Source: Alphaproteobacteria bacterium | GTDB taxonomy: Bacteria > Pseudomonadota > Alphaproteobacteria > Micropepsales > Micropepsaceae | Reading direction: 5' to 3' | Assembly (NCBI GenBank): GCA_947373775.1 | Contig: CANBZE010000140.1 | Location: forward strand, 1 to 5,809 | Length of the DNA stretch: 5,809 nucleotides | Part shown: piece by piece, positions 1-5,666 of the stretch | Layout of the letters: every line of letters starts with the position of its first letter | How positions within the stretch are numbered: the stretch's first letter is position 1 | Translations under genes and position numbers: made by a program | Notes under the pieces: generated by a model | Seen by the model: only the letters and a program-made list of their open reading frames with translations | Told to the model about the DNA's origin: nothing | The model's database searches: none

Positions 1-1
1 C

Positions 2-175
2 GGCACCGGTCTTGTCACCGGCCAGCTTGGCGACATCATCATGGTGCCCAATGAACGCTGGCACCGCGCCACCACCCATCCCAACAGCGGCACCTCCACG
101 CGCCTGGCCATGACGCCGCGCCTGAAGGAAGGCCAGATTCATTATTTCCAGACCGACCAGCCGCCTGGCAACTAG
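2..175 (+). CDS. C-terminal end of a cupin-like protein (5' end outside the window)
   Basis: An open frame enters from the left edge and ends at TAG 173-175, giving 57 visible residues. The stretch GDIIMVPNERWHRA (residues about 11-24 of the fragment) has the shape of the last cupin beta-strand motif: a G-D turn, hydrophobic strand, proline, then a histidine that often binds metal in this family. After it come a short strand around STRLAM and a polar tail ending PPGN. Cupins are small beta-barrels used as dioxygenases, isomerases, sugar-binding or regulatory domains, and the fragment does not say which. The stop codon overlaps the AGGAG that serves the next gene, so the two are probably co-transcribed and translationally coupled. 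Seen: frame, stop and motif. Inferred: the cupin assignment, which rests on one motif. Whether this protein is also exported cannot be told, because its N-terminus is missing. Confidence 0.55.
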   Translation, partial: GTGLVTGQLGDIIMVPNERWHRATTHPNSGTSTRLAMTPRLKEGQIHYFQTDQPPGN

Positions 176-183
176 GAGTTCTC

Positions 184-1443
184 ATGGATCGCCGTAAGCT
201 TCTCGCGCTTGGCGCGGTGTCGTGCTTTGCCCTGCCGTACCAGGCCAAGGCCCAGTATCTGAAGAAGAAGGTCAAGATCACCGACGTCAAGGTGATGATC
301 GTGCGCGGTCCCACCTGGGACTGGAACCTGTTCAAGATCGAAACCGATGCTGGCGTGTATGGTATCGGCGAGGGCTATTGGGGGCCCGGCGCCAAGGACA
401 TCACCCTGAAGCGCTTCAAGGAGCAGCTGATCGGCGAAGATCCGCTCAATGTGGTCAAGCTCTACACCAAGCTTCTGTTCCTCAATGGCGGTTATGGCGC
501 CACGGGCGGGCTGACCTATCACGCCGCGTCGGGCATCGAGATCGCGTTGTGGGACCTGGCCGGGCGCCTGTTGCAGACGCCGGTGTGCAATCTGCTTGGC
601 GGGCGTTTCCGCGACAAGGTGCGTTTCTACCGCACCCTTCAGGCCCCCGATCCCAACCCGGCCGATCCGGCATCCTGGAGCCGCCAGGCGGCCGATGCGG
701 TCGCTCACAATCCCTTCGGCTTCACCGCCTTCAAGTTCCAGGGCGACTCGGTGCCGACCACCGCCGATCCCGACTTCAAGGAGCCGGGCCATGACCGCTA
801 CACCAACGAGCTGACCAACCGCGACATCCGCCGCCTGGTCGATCGCATGGACCGGGTGCGCAAGGAGATCGGCCCGGACGTGGACATGGCGATCGAGTGT
901 CACTGGAAGTATTCGGTCAACGACGTGATCAAATACTGCAACGCGGTCGAGCATGTGAATCCGCTGTGGGTGGAAGACGCCACCCCGCCGGAGAATGTCG
1001 AGACCATGGAACGGGTGTCGCGCGCCACCAATGTGCCGCTCTGCACCGGTGAAAATCTCTATGGGTTGGCGCAGTTCGCGCCCTTGGTCATCCGCCAGGC
1101 CTGCGCCGGCGTGCATATCGACATCCCCAAGTCTGGCGGGTTGTTTGAGGCCAAGCGCATCGCCGACCTGGCCGACCTGTATGGCATCTGGACCGCCTGC
1201 CACAATCCGGCCAGCGCGGTGGGCACCATCGCTTCGGCCCATGCCGCCGCTTCGGTGCGCAATTTCCGGGTGCATGAACTGGCGGGCGGACGCGACCAAT
1301 GGACCTTCGACATGGTCACGCATGAAGGCCCGTTCTTCAAGGACGGCTATTTCGTCATCCAGGACAAGCCGGGCCTGGGCATCGATCTCAATCCGGACGT
1401 GGTCAAGGCGCATCTTGCGCCTGATGAAAAGTGGTGGGGCTAA
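184..1443 (+). CDS. Exported enolase-superfamily protein (mandelate racemase / muconate lactonizing type, acid-sugar dehydratase-like)
   Basis: 419 residues, the usual length for the family plus a leader. The ATG sits 5 bases after AGGAG (174-178). The N-terminus MDRRKLLALGA, a hydrophobic stretch and AKA-Q at 21-24 form a Tat-like signal peptide. The capping domain is about 30-150 (GIGEG at 60-64), the (beta/alpha)8 barrel about 170-400. Likely catalytic residues by family pattern: K184 in FKF; metal ligands E238 (in ECH), E264 (in WVEDATPPEN) and E290 (in GEN); D313 and H340 as the His-Asp dyad; E365 near the last strand. H240 matches the extra histidine of galactonate-dehydratase-like enzymes. 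Family members abstract the proton alpha to a carboxylate using Mg2+, and many dehydrate sugar acids to 2-keto-3-deoxy acids. The substrate is unknown here. Two features are unusual: Glu instead of the common Asp at the first metal position, and export out of the cytoplasm. Tat export would suit an enzyme that folds and loads metal first. It lies between the cupin gene and the rraA-like gene, 2 bases from the latter. Confidence 0.9.
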   Translation: MDRRKLLALGAVSCFALPYQAKAQYLKKKVKITDVKVMIVRGPTWDWNLFKIETDAGVYGIGEGYWGPGAKDITLKRFKEQLIGEDPLNVVKLYTKLLFLNGGYGATGGLTYHAASGIEIALWDLAGRLLQTPVCNLLGGRFRDKVRFYRTLQAPDPNPADPASWSRQAADAVAHNPFGFTAFKFQGDSVPTTADPDFKEPGHDRYTNELTNRDIRRLVDRMDRVRKEIGPDVDMAIECHWKYSVNDVIKYCNAVEHVNPLWVEDATPPENVETMERVSRATNVPLCTGENLYGLAQFAPLVIRQACAGVHIDIPKSGGLFEAKRIADLADLYGIWTACHNPASAVGTIASAHAAASVRNFRVHELAGGRDQWTFDMVTHEGPFFKDGYFVIQDKPGLGIDLNPDVVKAHLAPDEKWWG

Positions 1444-1445
1444 AC

Positions 1446-2399
1446 ATGAAAAAGATTCTGGCGGCCGTTCTGGTCGGTTGTGTGGGCCTCAGCGCCCCGG
1501 CATTGGCGCAGGTCAAGCAGACCCGCGAACAGATGTTGTTCTACACCTCGCAGTGGAAGGGCGAACGCTTCCCCGATGGCCGCCCCAAGGTGCCGGACGA
1601 CCTGCTCAAGCGGGTGGTGAATGTTTCCATCGAAGATCTATGGGACTATCTGCGCGACAAGGGTTTCGACTGCCAGTTTGATACCGGGTACCAGATGCTG
1701 CATCCGGAAAAGCCTTTCGCGGGCAGGGCGCTGACGACGCAATACATGCCGTTGCGCCGCGACATGTATGATGCCATCGCCGCCGAAGGAAAGCGCGAAG
1801 GCCGGGTCAGCGGCAACAACAGCTGGCCCATCGCCGAGTTGAAGGAGGGCGACATGTATGTCGCCGACGGTTTCGGCAAGATCGTGGAAGGCACCCTGAT
1901 CGGCTCCAACCTGGGGTCGGGCATCGCTACCCACTCCAAGACCGGTTTCGTGTTTGATGCCGGCATCCGCGACGCGGAGGAAAATCGCGCATTGGAGAAC
2001 ATGAACGGCCTCTACCGCGCCTATGATCCGTCCGCCTGGAAGAACATGACCCTGACGTCCATCAATGCCCCCATCCGCATCGGGCGAGCGACGGTGCTGC
2101 CGGGCGATCTGGTGCTGGCCAAGAATGACGGTGTGATCTTCGTCCCGGCCTATCTGGCGGAAGACGCGGTGTCCCATGCCGAGTTCATCAACCTGGAGGA
2201 CGCCTTCAACTTCGACCTGAACCGCTCGGGCAAGAATGGCGGCGAGTTCGAGGGCGGTTGGAACACGCGCAAGTACGCGGCGTTCGTGACCTGGATCAAC
2301 GCCAACCCGGCCAAGCTGCACATGACCAGGGCCGAGTTCGACGCGATCCTGGCGGAGCGCAAAGGCCGCCTGGAGCATGTGTCCGGCGCTCCGAAATAG
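1446..2399 (+). CDS. Exported RraA-like protein (HMG/CHA aldolase family)
   Basis: 317 residues from ATG 1446. A GTG in frame at 1431 would overlap the previous gene and put five residues ahead of the leader; ATG 1446 is preferred because MKKILAAV... starts a clean Sec signal peptide (cleavage after ALA at 19-21) and GGTGGGG (1433-1439) lies 6 bases upstream. The mature protein carries RraA-fold marks in order: GRALTTQYMP (93-102), GDMYVADGFG (135-144), a glycine-rich turn GSNLGSG (153-159), FDAGIRD (170-176) with the Arg-Asp pair used for substrate and metal binding in HMG aldolase, and IRIGRATVLPGDLVLAKNDGV (210-230). The family includes class II pyruvate aldolases cleaving 4-hydroxy-2-oxo diacids, and the RNase E inhibitor RraA. 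A periplasmic RNase E inhibitor makes no sense, so an aldolase-type role is favoured. It is longer than usual (RraA is roughly 160-230 residues), with about 30 residues between RD and the next conserved strand and a C-terminal tail of about 80. K226 stands where the family often has Asp. Older annotations call this family 'dimethylmenaquinone methyltransferase', which is wrong. Confidence 0.85.
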   Translation: MKKILAAVLVGCVGLSAPALAQVKQTREQMLFYTSQWKGERFPDGRPKVPDDLLKRVVNVSIEDLWDYLRDKGFDCQFDTGYQMLHPEKPFAGRALTTQYMPLRRDMYDAIAAEGKREGRVSGNNSWPIAELKEGDMYVADGFGKIVEGTLIGSNLGSGIATHSKTGFVFDAGIRDAEENRALENMNGLYRAYDPSAWKNMTLTSINAPIRIGRATVLPGDLVLAKNDGVIFVPAYLAEDAVSHAEFINLEDAFNFDLNRSGKNGGEFEGGWNTRKYAAFVTWINANPAKLHMTRAEFDAILAERKGRLEHVSGAPK

Positions 2400-2417
2400 G
2401 TCCTTTGACAGGTGTGC

Positions 2418-2458
2418 GCCGCACCAATCTGGTGCGGCCGCCACCCGCTCCGGGGTGG
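2418..2458. repeat. Two tandem inverted repeats just after the rraA-like gene
   Basis: Arm GCCGCACCA (2418-2426) pairs perfectly with TGGTGCGGC (2430-2438) around the 3-base loop ATC. Right after it CCACCC (2441-2446) pairs with GGGTGG (2453-2458) around GCTCCG. The first hairpin begins 19 bases after the stop codon at 2399. Neither is followed by a T-run (the next bases are TGCAGCGTATAAAG), so this is not a standard intrinsic terminator. It may stabilise the 3' end of the operon transcript, mark a Rho-dependent end, or act as a protein-binding palindrome. The rest of 2400-2629 is less GC-rich than the genes and shows no open frame of its own that I would support. Confidence 0.45.
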
Positions 2459-2573
2459 TGCAGCGTATAAAGAACAAGCAAATAACGCTGTATTTTTGGG
2501 CATTACGCCCGCCATCATGGCATTGTCATATGCTTGTCCAATTTGTCGCAGGGGCCATTGTGCAATTGCGAAT

Positions 2574-2600
2574 GGAAATTTCAGAGCCTTCGCTATCGTT
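2574..2600 (+). promoter_or_regulatory. Possible ECF-sigma (EcfG-like) promoter for the small exported protein
   Basis: GGAAA (2574-2578) and CGTT (2597-2600) are separated by 18 bases and lie about 30 bases before the ATG at 2630. The alphaproteobacterial general-stress sigma factor EcfG recognises GGAAC and CGTT separated by about 16-17 bases, so this match is off by one base in the -35 element and by about one base in spacing. No convincing sigma-70 TTGACA/TATAAT pair was found in the same stretch. The position would give a leader of about 20-25 bases. This is a weak call from motif and position only. Confidence 0.22.
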
Positions 2601-2629
2601 TTTCCACGGATTCACTGTTGGAGAGACTC

Positions 2630-2857
2630 ATGCGAAATATCACCGCCGTTCTGCTGGCCACCGGCCTTCTGATTTCCACCGCGGCCCAGGCGGCTGACGG
2701 TGCCCTGCCGGCCGGAAAGCCCGCCGGCGTCCATCACGCCGAGCTGCTGACCACGCCGGTGATCATTGTGGGTGTCGTGGCGGCTGCCGCCGCCGGCATC
2801 GCCATCGGTTCGTCCAACAGTTCGCCAGCCACCTTCGTGGTTTCCACCGCACCGTAA
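2630..2857 (+). CDS. Small exported or membrane-anchored protein of unknown function (75 aa)
   Basis: The ATG at 2630 is preceded by GGAGAG (2620-2625) at good spacing. Upstream in-frame starts (for example 2534) would place non-hydrophobic residues ahead of an evident leader. Residues 1-21 (MRNITAVLLATGLL... ending AAQA) form a Sec-type signal peptide with predicted cleavage at A21. A short polar linker with a HH pair (35-36) follows, then a single strongly hydrophobic Ala/Gly/Val segment at about 43-60, and a short Ser/Thr/Pro-rich tail ending VSTAP. After cleavage this leaves a 54-residue protein with one membrane span. There are no cysteines and no enzyme motif. Small leader-plus-one-helix proteins with an alanine/glycine-rich helix are common in alphaproteobacterial genomes and mostly uncharacterised; I do not recognise a named family. 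It stands alone, with a 230-base gap before it and its own strong terminator, so it is probably a single-gene transcript. An uncleaved leader giving two spans is an alternative. Confidence 0.75.
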   Translation: MRNITAVLLATGLLISTAAQAADGALPAGKPAGVHHAELLTTPVIIVGVVAAAAAGIAIGSSNSSPATFVVSTAP

Positions 2858-2876
2858 GATCCTGCGCTTTGAATGC

Positions 2877-2904
2877 AAAAGCCCGGCCGCAAGGCCGGGC
2901 TTTT
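2877..2904. terminator. Bidirectional intrinsic terminator between two converging genes
   Basis: AAAAGCCCGGCC (2877-2888) pairs perfectly with GGCCGGGCTTTT (2893-2904) around the tetraloop GCAA (2889-2892), giving a 12-bp stem with a GC-rich core. On the plus strand the T-run is TTTTCTATTTT; on the minus strand the A-run before the stem becomes TTTT. It lies 19 bases after the small-protein stop and about 20 bases beyond the stop of the converging PQQ gene, so it can end both transcripts. Confidence 0.92.
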
Positions 2905-2923
2905 CTATTTTGCGTGCACAGGA

Positions 2924-4786
2924 CTAGTCGCCCAGCGTGAAGGCGACAAAGGCGCTGCCCTTGGCCGCCTTGCGGTCATGGCTGGTGCTGGCGGCGATGG
3001 CGACATACTGCTTGGCGCCCACCATATAGGTGATGGGTGTGGCGTTGCCGGCGTAAGGCAACTCGGCTTCCCACAGCAGCTTGCCGGTCTTGCTGTCGAA
3101 AGCGTGCATCTTTCTGTCGAAGTCGCTGGCCCCGATAATCAGGAGCCCGCTGGCGGTGACCACCGCGCCGCCATAGCTCTCGCTGCCGGTGTCCTTTTGG
3201 CCCTTGGCCACAAGTTCGGGATAAGTACCAAACGGAATGCGCCAGGCGAATTTGCCGGTCTTGAGGTCGATGGCGGTCAGATGCCCCCAGGGCCAGGCAG
3301 TGGCGGGATAGCCGTCCGGATCGTGGAATTTGTTGTAGCCGGAGAAGGTATAGCGCGACATGGAACCGGGCAGGTCGGGGCCTTCCACCCGCGTGCGCCC
3401 TTTGCGGTCGATCACCGCGGTGGTCCACATCACATTCTCGGTGTTGGCGAACAGATATTGCAGCTTGGGATCAAAACTCATGCCGCCCCATTCGCTGCCG
3501 CCCGAAAAGCCCGGCGCCGACACCGTCTCCTGCTTGTAGGCGGGCGGGGTGAAGGGCGGACCGTTGAGAAAAGTAGCGAACTTCTCGCGCGCCCACGTGT
3601 TGGCTTCGGGCGTGCGCTGGGTCAGTTCATCGGCCGACACTGTCTGGTGCGACAAAGGCGGTGGCGCGGTGGGGATGGGCTGGGTCGGCCAGGCCGTGTC
3701 GCCCGGCGCGGTGGCCGGTGGCACCGGCACTTCGTTGATGGGGAACAGGCTTTCACCGCTCTCACGGTTGAAGACATAGACATAGCCCGTCTTGTTGGTG
3801 GCGGCGACGGCATCGATGGTCTTGCCGTTCCTGGTCACCGACACCAGGATCGGGGGGGCGGCAAAGTCATTGTCCCATTCGTCGTGATGCACGGTCTGGA
3901 AGTACCAGCGCATCTTGCCGGTCTGGGCGTCCAGCGCGATCACGCTGTTGGCATAGAGATTCTTGCCCGGCCGTTCGCCGCCATAGAAATCGTCCGACGC
4001 CGAACCGGTGGCCGCGAACAGGATGCCGCGTTTGGCGTCCATCACCATGCCGGGCCAGTCGTTGGCGCCGCCGGCGGTCTTCCAGGCATCGGCCGCCCAG
4101 GTCTCGGCATTGGGTTCGCCGGGGCGCGGAATGGTGTGGAAGGTCCAGACCAGTTTTCCGGTGCGCACGTCCCAGGCGCGGATGTCGCCGGGCGAGGCGG
4201 GGGTCTGCTCGCCCACTTCGCCGCCGGTGAAGAACAGGTCGTGCCAGACATTCACGGCGCCGCCATGGCGGACGTAATTGTCGGACGCAAGCCCGCGCAG
4301 ATTGTCGTTCAGATCGATGCGGCCATTGTCGCCGAAGGCGGGATCGGGTTTGCCGGTGGCCGGATCGAGCGAATAGATGAAGTTGGACGCGGGTACCAAA
4401 AGCCGGCTGGTCTTGCCGTCGGTCCACCAGCTTTCGCCGCGGGGTGCAAAACCCACGCGCGATTTCTGCGGCAGGGTGGGGGCATAGACCCATTTCTCCG
4501 CGCCCGTCGCCGCATCCAGCGCGATGACCTTGCCGGCGCCCACGCCATACAGCACGCCGTCCACCACGATGGGCGTATTCTGCAGCGCGACATCGGGCTT
4601 GATGTCATAGCGCCAGGCCTGTTTCAGCTTGTGCACATTCTTTGCGTTGATCTGGGTCAGGCTGGAATAGTGGCTGCCGCCCGCATCGCCGAAGGGATAA
4701 GAAGAATTGCCCGGCGCGTCCTTGGCCTGTGCGAGCGATGCGGCGCCCAGCAGGCAAGCTGCGCCGACAAGAATGCGGTGTTTCAA
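2924..4786 (-). CDS. Periplasmic PQQ-dependent dehydrogenase (glucose/quinate dehydrogenase-like, soluble)
   Basis: 620 residues from a TTG start at 4786-4784. The leader MKHRILVGAACLLGAASLAQA is a clear Sec signal peptide (cleavage near A21), so the enzyme is periplasmic. The rest is an eight-bladed-type propeller with repeated D-x-x-TG-K-x-x-W blade motifs, for example at about 91-99, 206-214 and 286-294, and two more near the C-terminus (LTAIDLKTGKFAW, MHAFDSKTGKLLW). HHDEWDND at 300-307 matches the active-site loop of membrane glucose dehydrogenase, where the last Asp (D307 here) is the proposed base. K332 in NKTG matches the conserved lysine contacting PQQ. It differs from E. coli Gcd (about 800 residues) in lacking the N-terminal membrane domain, and from many alcohol dehydrogenases in lacking a CxxCH haem motif and the vicinal Cys pair; its only Cys is in the leader. 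Electrons must therefore go to a separate carrier. The substrate (aldose, polyol or quinate-like) cannot be read. No PQQ synthesis genes lie in the window. Confidence 0.92.
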   Translation of the reverse strand: MKHRILVGAACLLGAASLAQAKDAPGNSSYPFGDAGGSHYSSLTQINAKNVHKLKQAWRYDIKPDVALQNTPIVVDGVLYGVGAGKVIALDAATGAEKWVYAPTLPQKSRVGFAPRGESWWTDGKTSRLLVPASNFIYSLDPATGKPDPAFGDNGRIDLNDNLRGLASDNYVRHGGAVNVWHDLFFTGGEVGEQTPASPGDIRAWDVRTGKLVWTFHTIPRPGEPNAETWAADAWKTAGGANDWPGMVMDAKRGILFAATGSASDDFYGGERPGKNLYANSVIALDAQTGKMRWYFQTVHHDEWDNDFAAPPILVSVTRNGKTIDAVAATNKTGYVYVFNRESGESLFPINEVPVPPATAPGDTAWPTQPIPTAPPPLSHQTVSADELTQRTPEANTWAREKFATFLNGPPFTPPAYKQETVSAPGFSGGSEWGGMSFDPKLQYLFANTENVMWTTAVIDRKGRTRVEGPDLPGSMSRYTFSGYNKFHDPDGYPATAWPWGHLTAIDLKTGKFAWRIPFGTYPELVAKGQKDTGSESYGGAVVTASGLLIIGASDFDRKMHAFDSKTGKLLWEAELPYAGNATPITYMVGAKQYVAIAASTSHDRKAAKGSAFVAFTLGD

Positions 4787-4985
4787 ATGGTCCCCCGATG
4801 ATCGTGCCCCGTTGGGCGCGACTATAGCAGCAGCTTGCGGGCCTGCACCCGGCTTTTGCGATGCACAATCAAGGGGTGGCCGGCTTCTTCCTACCCTGGG
4901 CGAAGCGGCCGTTTCCTTTTTGGGGTGGCAGTTGCAGGACGGTGTGAACCGGGAGTAGGCATAAGAGCCTGCCCCGGGGGATGTC
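4787..4985. promoter_or_regulatory. Divergent intergenic region holding promoters for both neighbouring genes
   Basis: 199 bases between the PQQ gene (leftward) and the DsbA-like gene (rightward) with no supportable gene. On the minus strand TATAGT (4826-4821) resembles a -10 element and would give a short leader of roughly 30 bases, but no good -35 lies 17 bases upstream. On the plus strand TTGCAG (4932-4937) is a fair -35, but the nearest -10-like CATAAG (4960-4965) is too far away. Divergent transcription requires promoters here; the exact elements are not resolved. Confidence 0.35.
4791..4796 (-). promoter_or_regulatory. Ribosome binding site supporting a TTG start for the PQQ dehydrogenase
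   Basis: Read on the minus strand, GGGGGA lies 4 bases before TTG. No ATG or GTG is in frame nearby: upstream residues read APNGARSSGDH, clearly not leader-like, and the first in-frame ATG is at 5071, inside the divergent DsbA-like gene. TTG puts M-K-H-R directly before the hydrophobic core, which is the expected leader shape. Spacing is slightly short. Confidence 0.6.
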
Positions 4986-5666
4986 ATGAGATCGCTGCTG
5001 CTCGCCGCCCTGCTGCTGGCCCCACTTGCGGCCTTCGCCGCGCCGGTTGATCCGGCCGACCAGAGCCGCATCGAACAGGCCTACCAGGCCAAAATCGACG
5101 CCGACAAGGCCGCTGCCAGCGACAAGCTGGTCGCAAAGAATGCGGACGCCCTGTTTCATGACCCGGCCTCGGGCTTTCTGGGCAATCCGGGCGGCGACGT
5201 CACCATCGTCCAGTTCTTCGATTACGATTGCGGCTTCACCAAACGCGCCGAGCCGCGCGTGGAAGCGCTGTTGAAGACCGATCCGGGTGTCAAGCTGATC
5301 CCCAAGGAATTCACCATCGAGCCGGCGGAATCCTCGCCCATTGCCGGGCGCGCGGCGCTGGCTTCCATCGCCCAGGGCAAGTATGCGGAGTTTCACCAGG
5401 CCCTGTTGATGGCGCCGGAGCATCCCTTGCCCACGCCGCGGGTGTTCGAGATCGCCAAGGATGTCGGGCTGGATGTCGCGCGCCTGAAGGAGGACATGGA
5501 GGCACCCGCGATCTACGCCCAGATCATCGCCAACTTCAATCTGGCGCGCGCCTTGCGCATCTTCCAGACGCCGACCTTCATCATCGGCGGCCACATCGTC
5601 ACCCAGCCCTCGGCGCAGATAGACTTCCCCGCGCTGGTCGCCGCGGCGCGGGCAAAGTCTCCGTGA
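4986..5666 (+). CDS. Exported DsbA-like thioredoxin-fold protein with a CxxT active site
   Basis: 226 residues. The ATG at 4986 follows GGGGGA (4976-4981). MRSLLLAALLLAPLAAFA is a Sec leader cut near A18. A helical, charged stretch at about 25-55 precedes the fold, as in Com1/BdbD/ScsC-type DsbA proteins; LFHDPASGFLGNPGGDVTIV (56-75) and FFDY (77-80) match that subgroup closely. The active site normally reads CxxC, but here it is C82-G-F-T85. The cis-proline loop is intact (TPTF, P196), as are the inserted helical domain (about 105-185) and the last strand FIIGG. C82 is the only cysteine in the mature protein, so it cannot form an internal disulfide or do normal thiol oxidation on its own. 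T85 is ACC; returning to Cys (TGC or TGT) needs at least two base changes, so one sequencing error does not explain it. Possible roles are a monothiol exchange partner, chaperone or peroxide-reactive thiol. Its stop overlaps the start of the amine oxidase gene, so the two are co-transcribed. Confidence 0.88.
   Translation: MRSLLLAALLLAPLAAFAAPVDPADQSRIEQAYQAKIDADKAAASDKLVAKNADALFHDPASGFLGNPGGDVTIVQFFDYDCGFTKRAEPRVEALLKTDPGVKLIPKEFTIEPAESSPIAGRAALASIAQGKYAEFHQALLMAPEHPLPTPRVFEIAKDVGLDVARLKEDMEAPAIYAQIIANFNLARALRIFQTPTFIIGGHIVTQPSAQIDFPALVAAARAKSP

Noticed and set aside
184..249. A lipoprotein signal around Cys14 of the enolase-superfamily protein.
   Set aside because: AVSC lacks the usual Leu at -3, and the hydrophobic core continues after the Cys to a better AKA-Q cleavage site.
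172..1413. A 413-codon open frame on the minus strand opposite the enolase-superfamily gene.
   Set aside because: It mirrors the plus-strand gene and its composition is rich in His, Asp, Gly and Arg, without recognisable motifs or a leader.
2466..2471. TATAAA as a sigma-70 -10 element upstream of the small gene.
   Set aside because: No TTGACA-like element lies about 17 bases upstream; that region is the GC-rich second hairpin. The site is also about 160 bases from the ATG.
1638..2477. A 279-codon minus-strand open frame opposite the rraA-like gene.
   Set aside because: Shadow frame; the plus strand carries the family motifs.
2534..2629. A longer version of the small protein starting at 2534.
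   Set aside because: The added 32 residues are not leader-like, and ATG 2630 has both a Shine-Dalgarno and a clean signal peptide directly after it.
2873..4801. A 642-codon open frame on the plus strand opposite the PQQ dehydrogenase.
   Set aside because: It starts inside the terminator hairpin and its product is low-complexity Gly/Ala/His/Arg-rich with no domain. The minus strand encodes a full, well-conserved PQQ enzyme, so this is a shadow of GC-biased codons.
4869..5594. A 241-codon minus-strand open frame opposite the DsbA-like gene.
   Set aside because: Shadow frame; the plus strand shows the leader, the FFDY motif and the cis-Pro loop.
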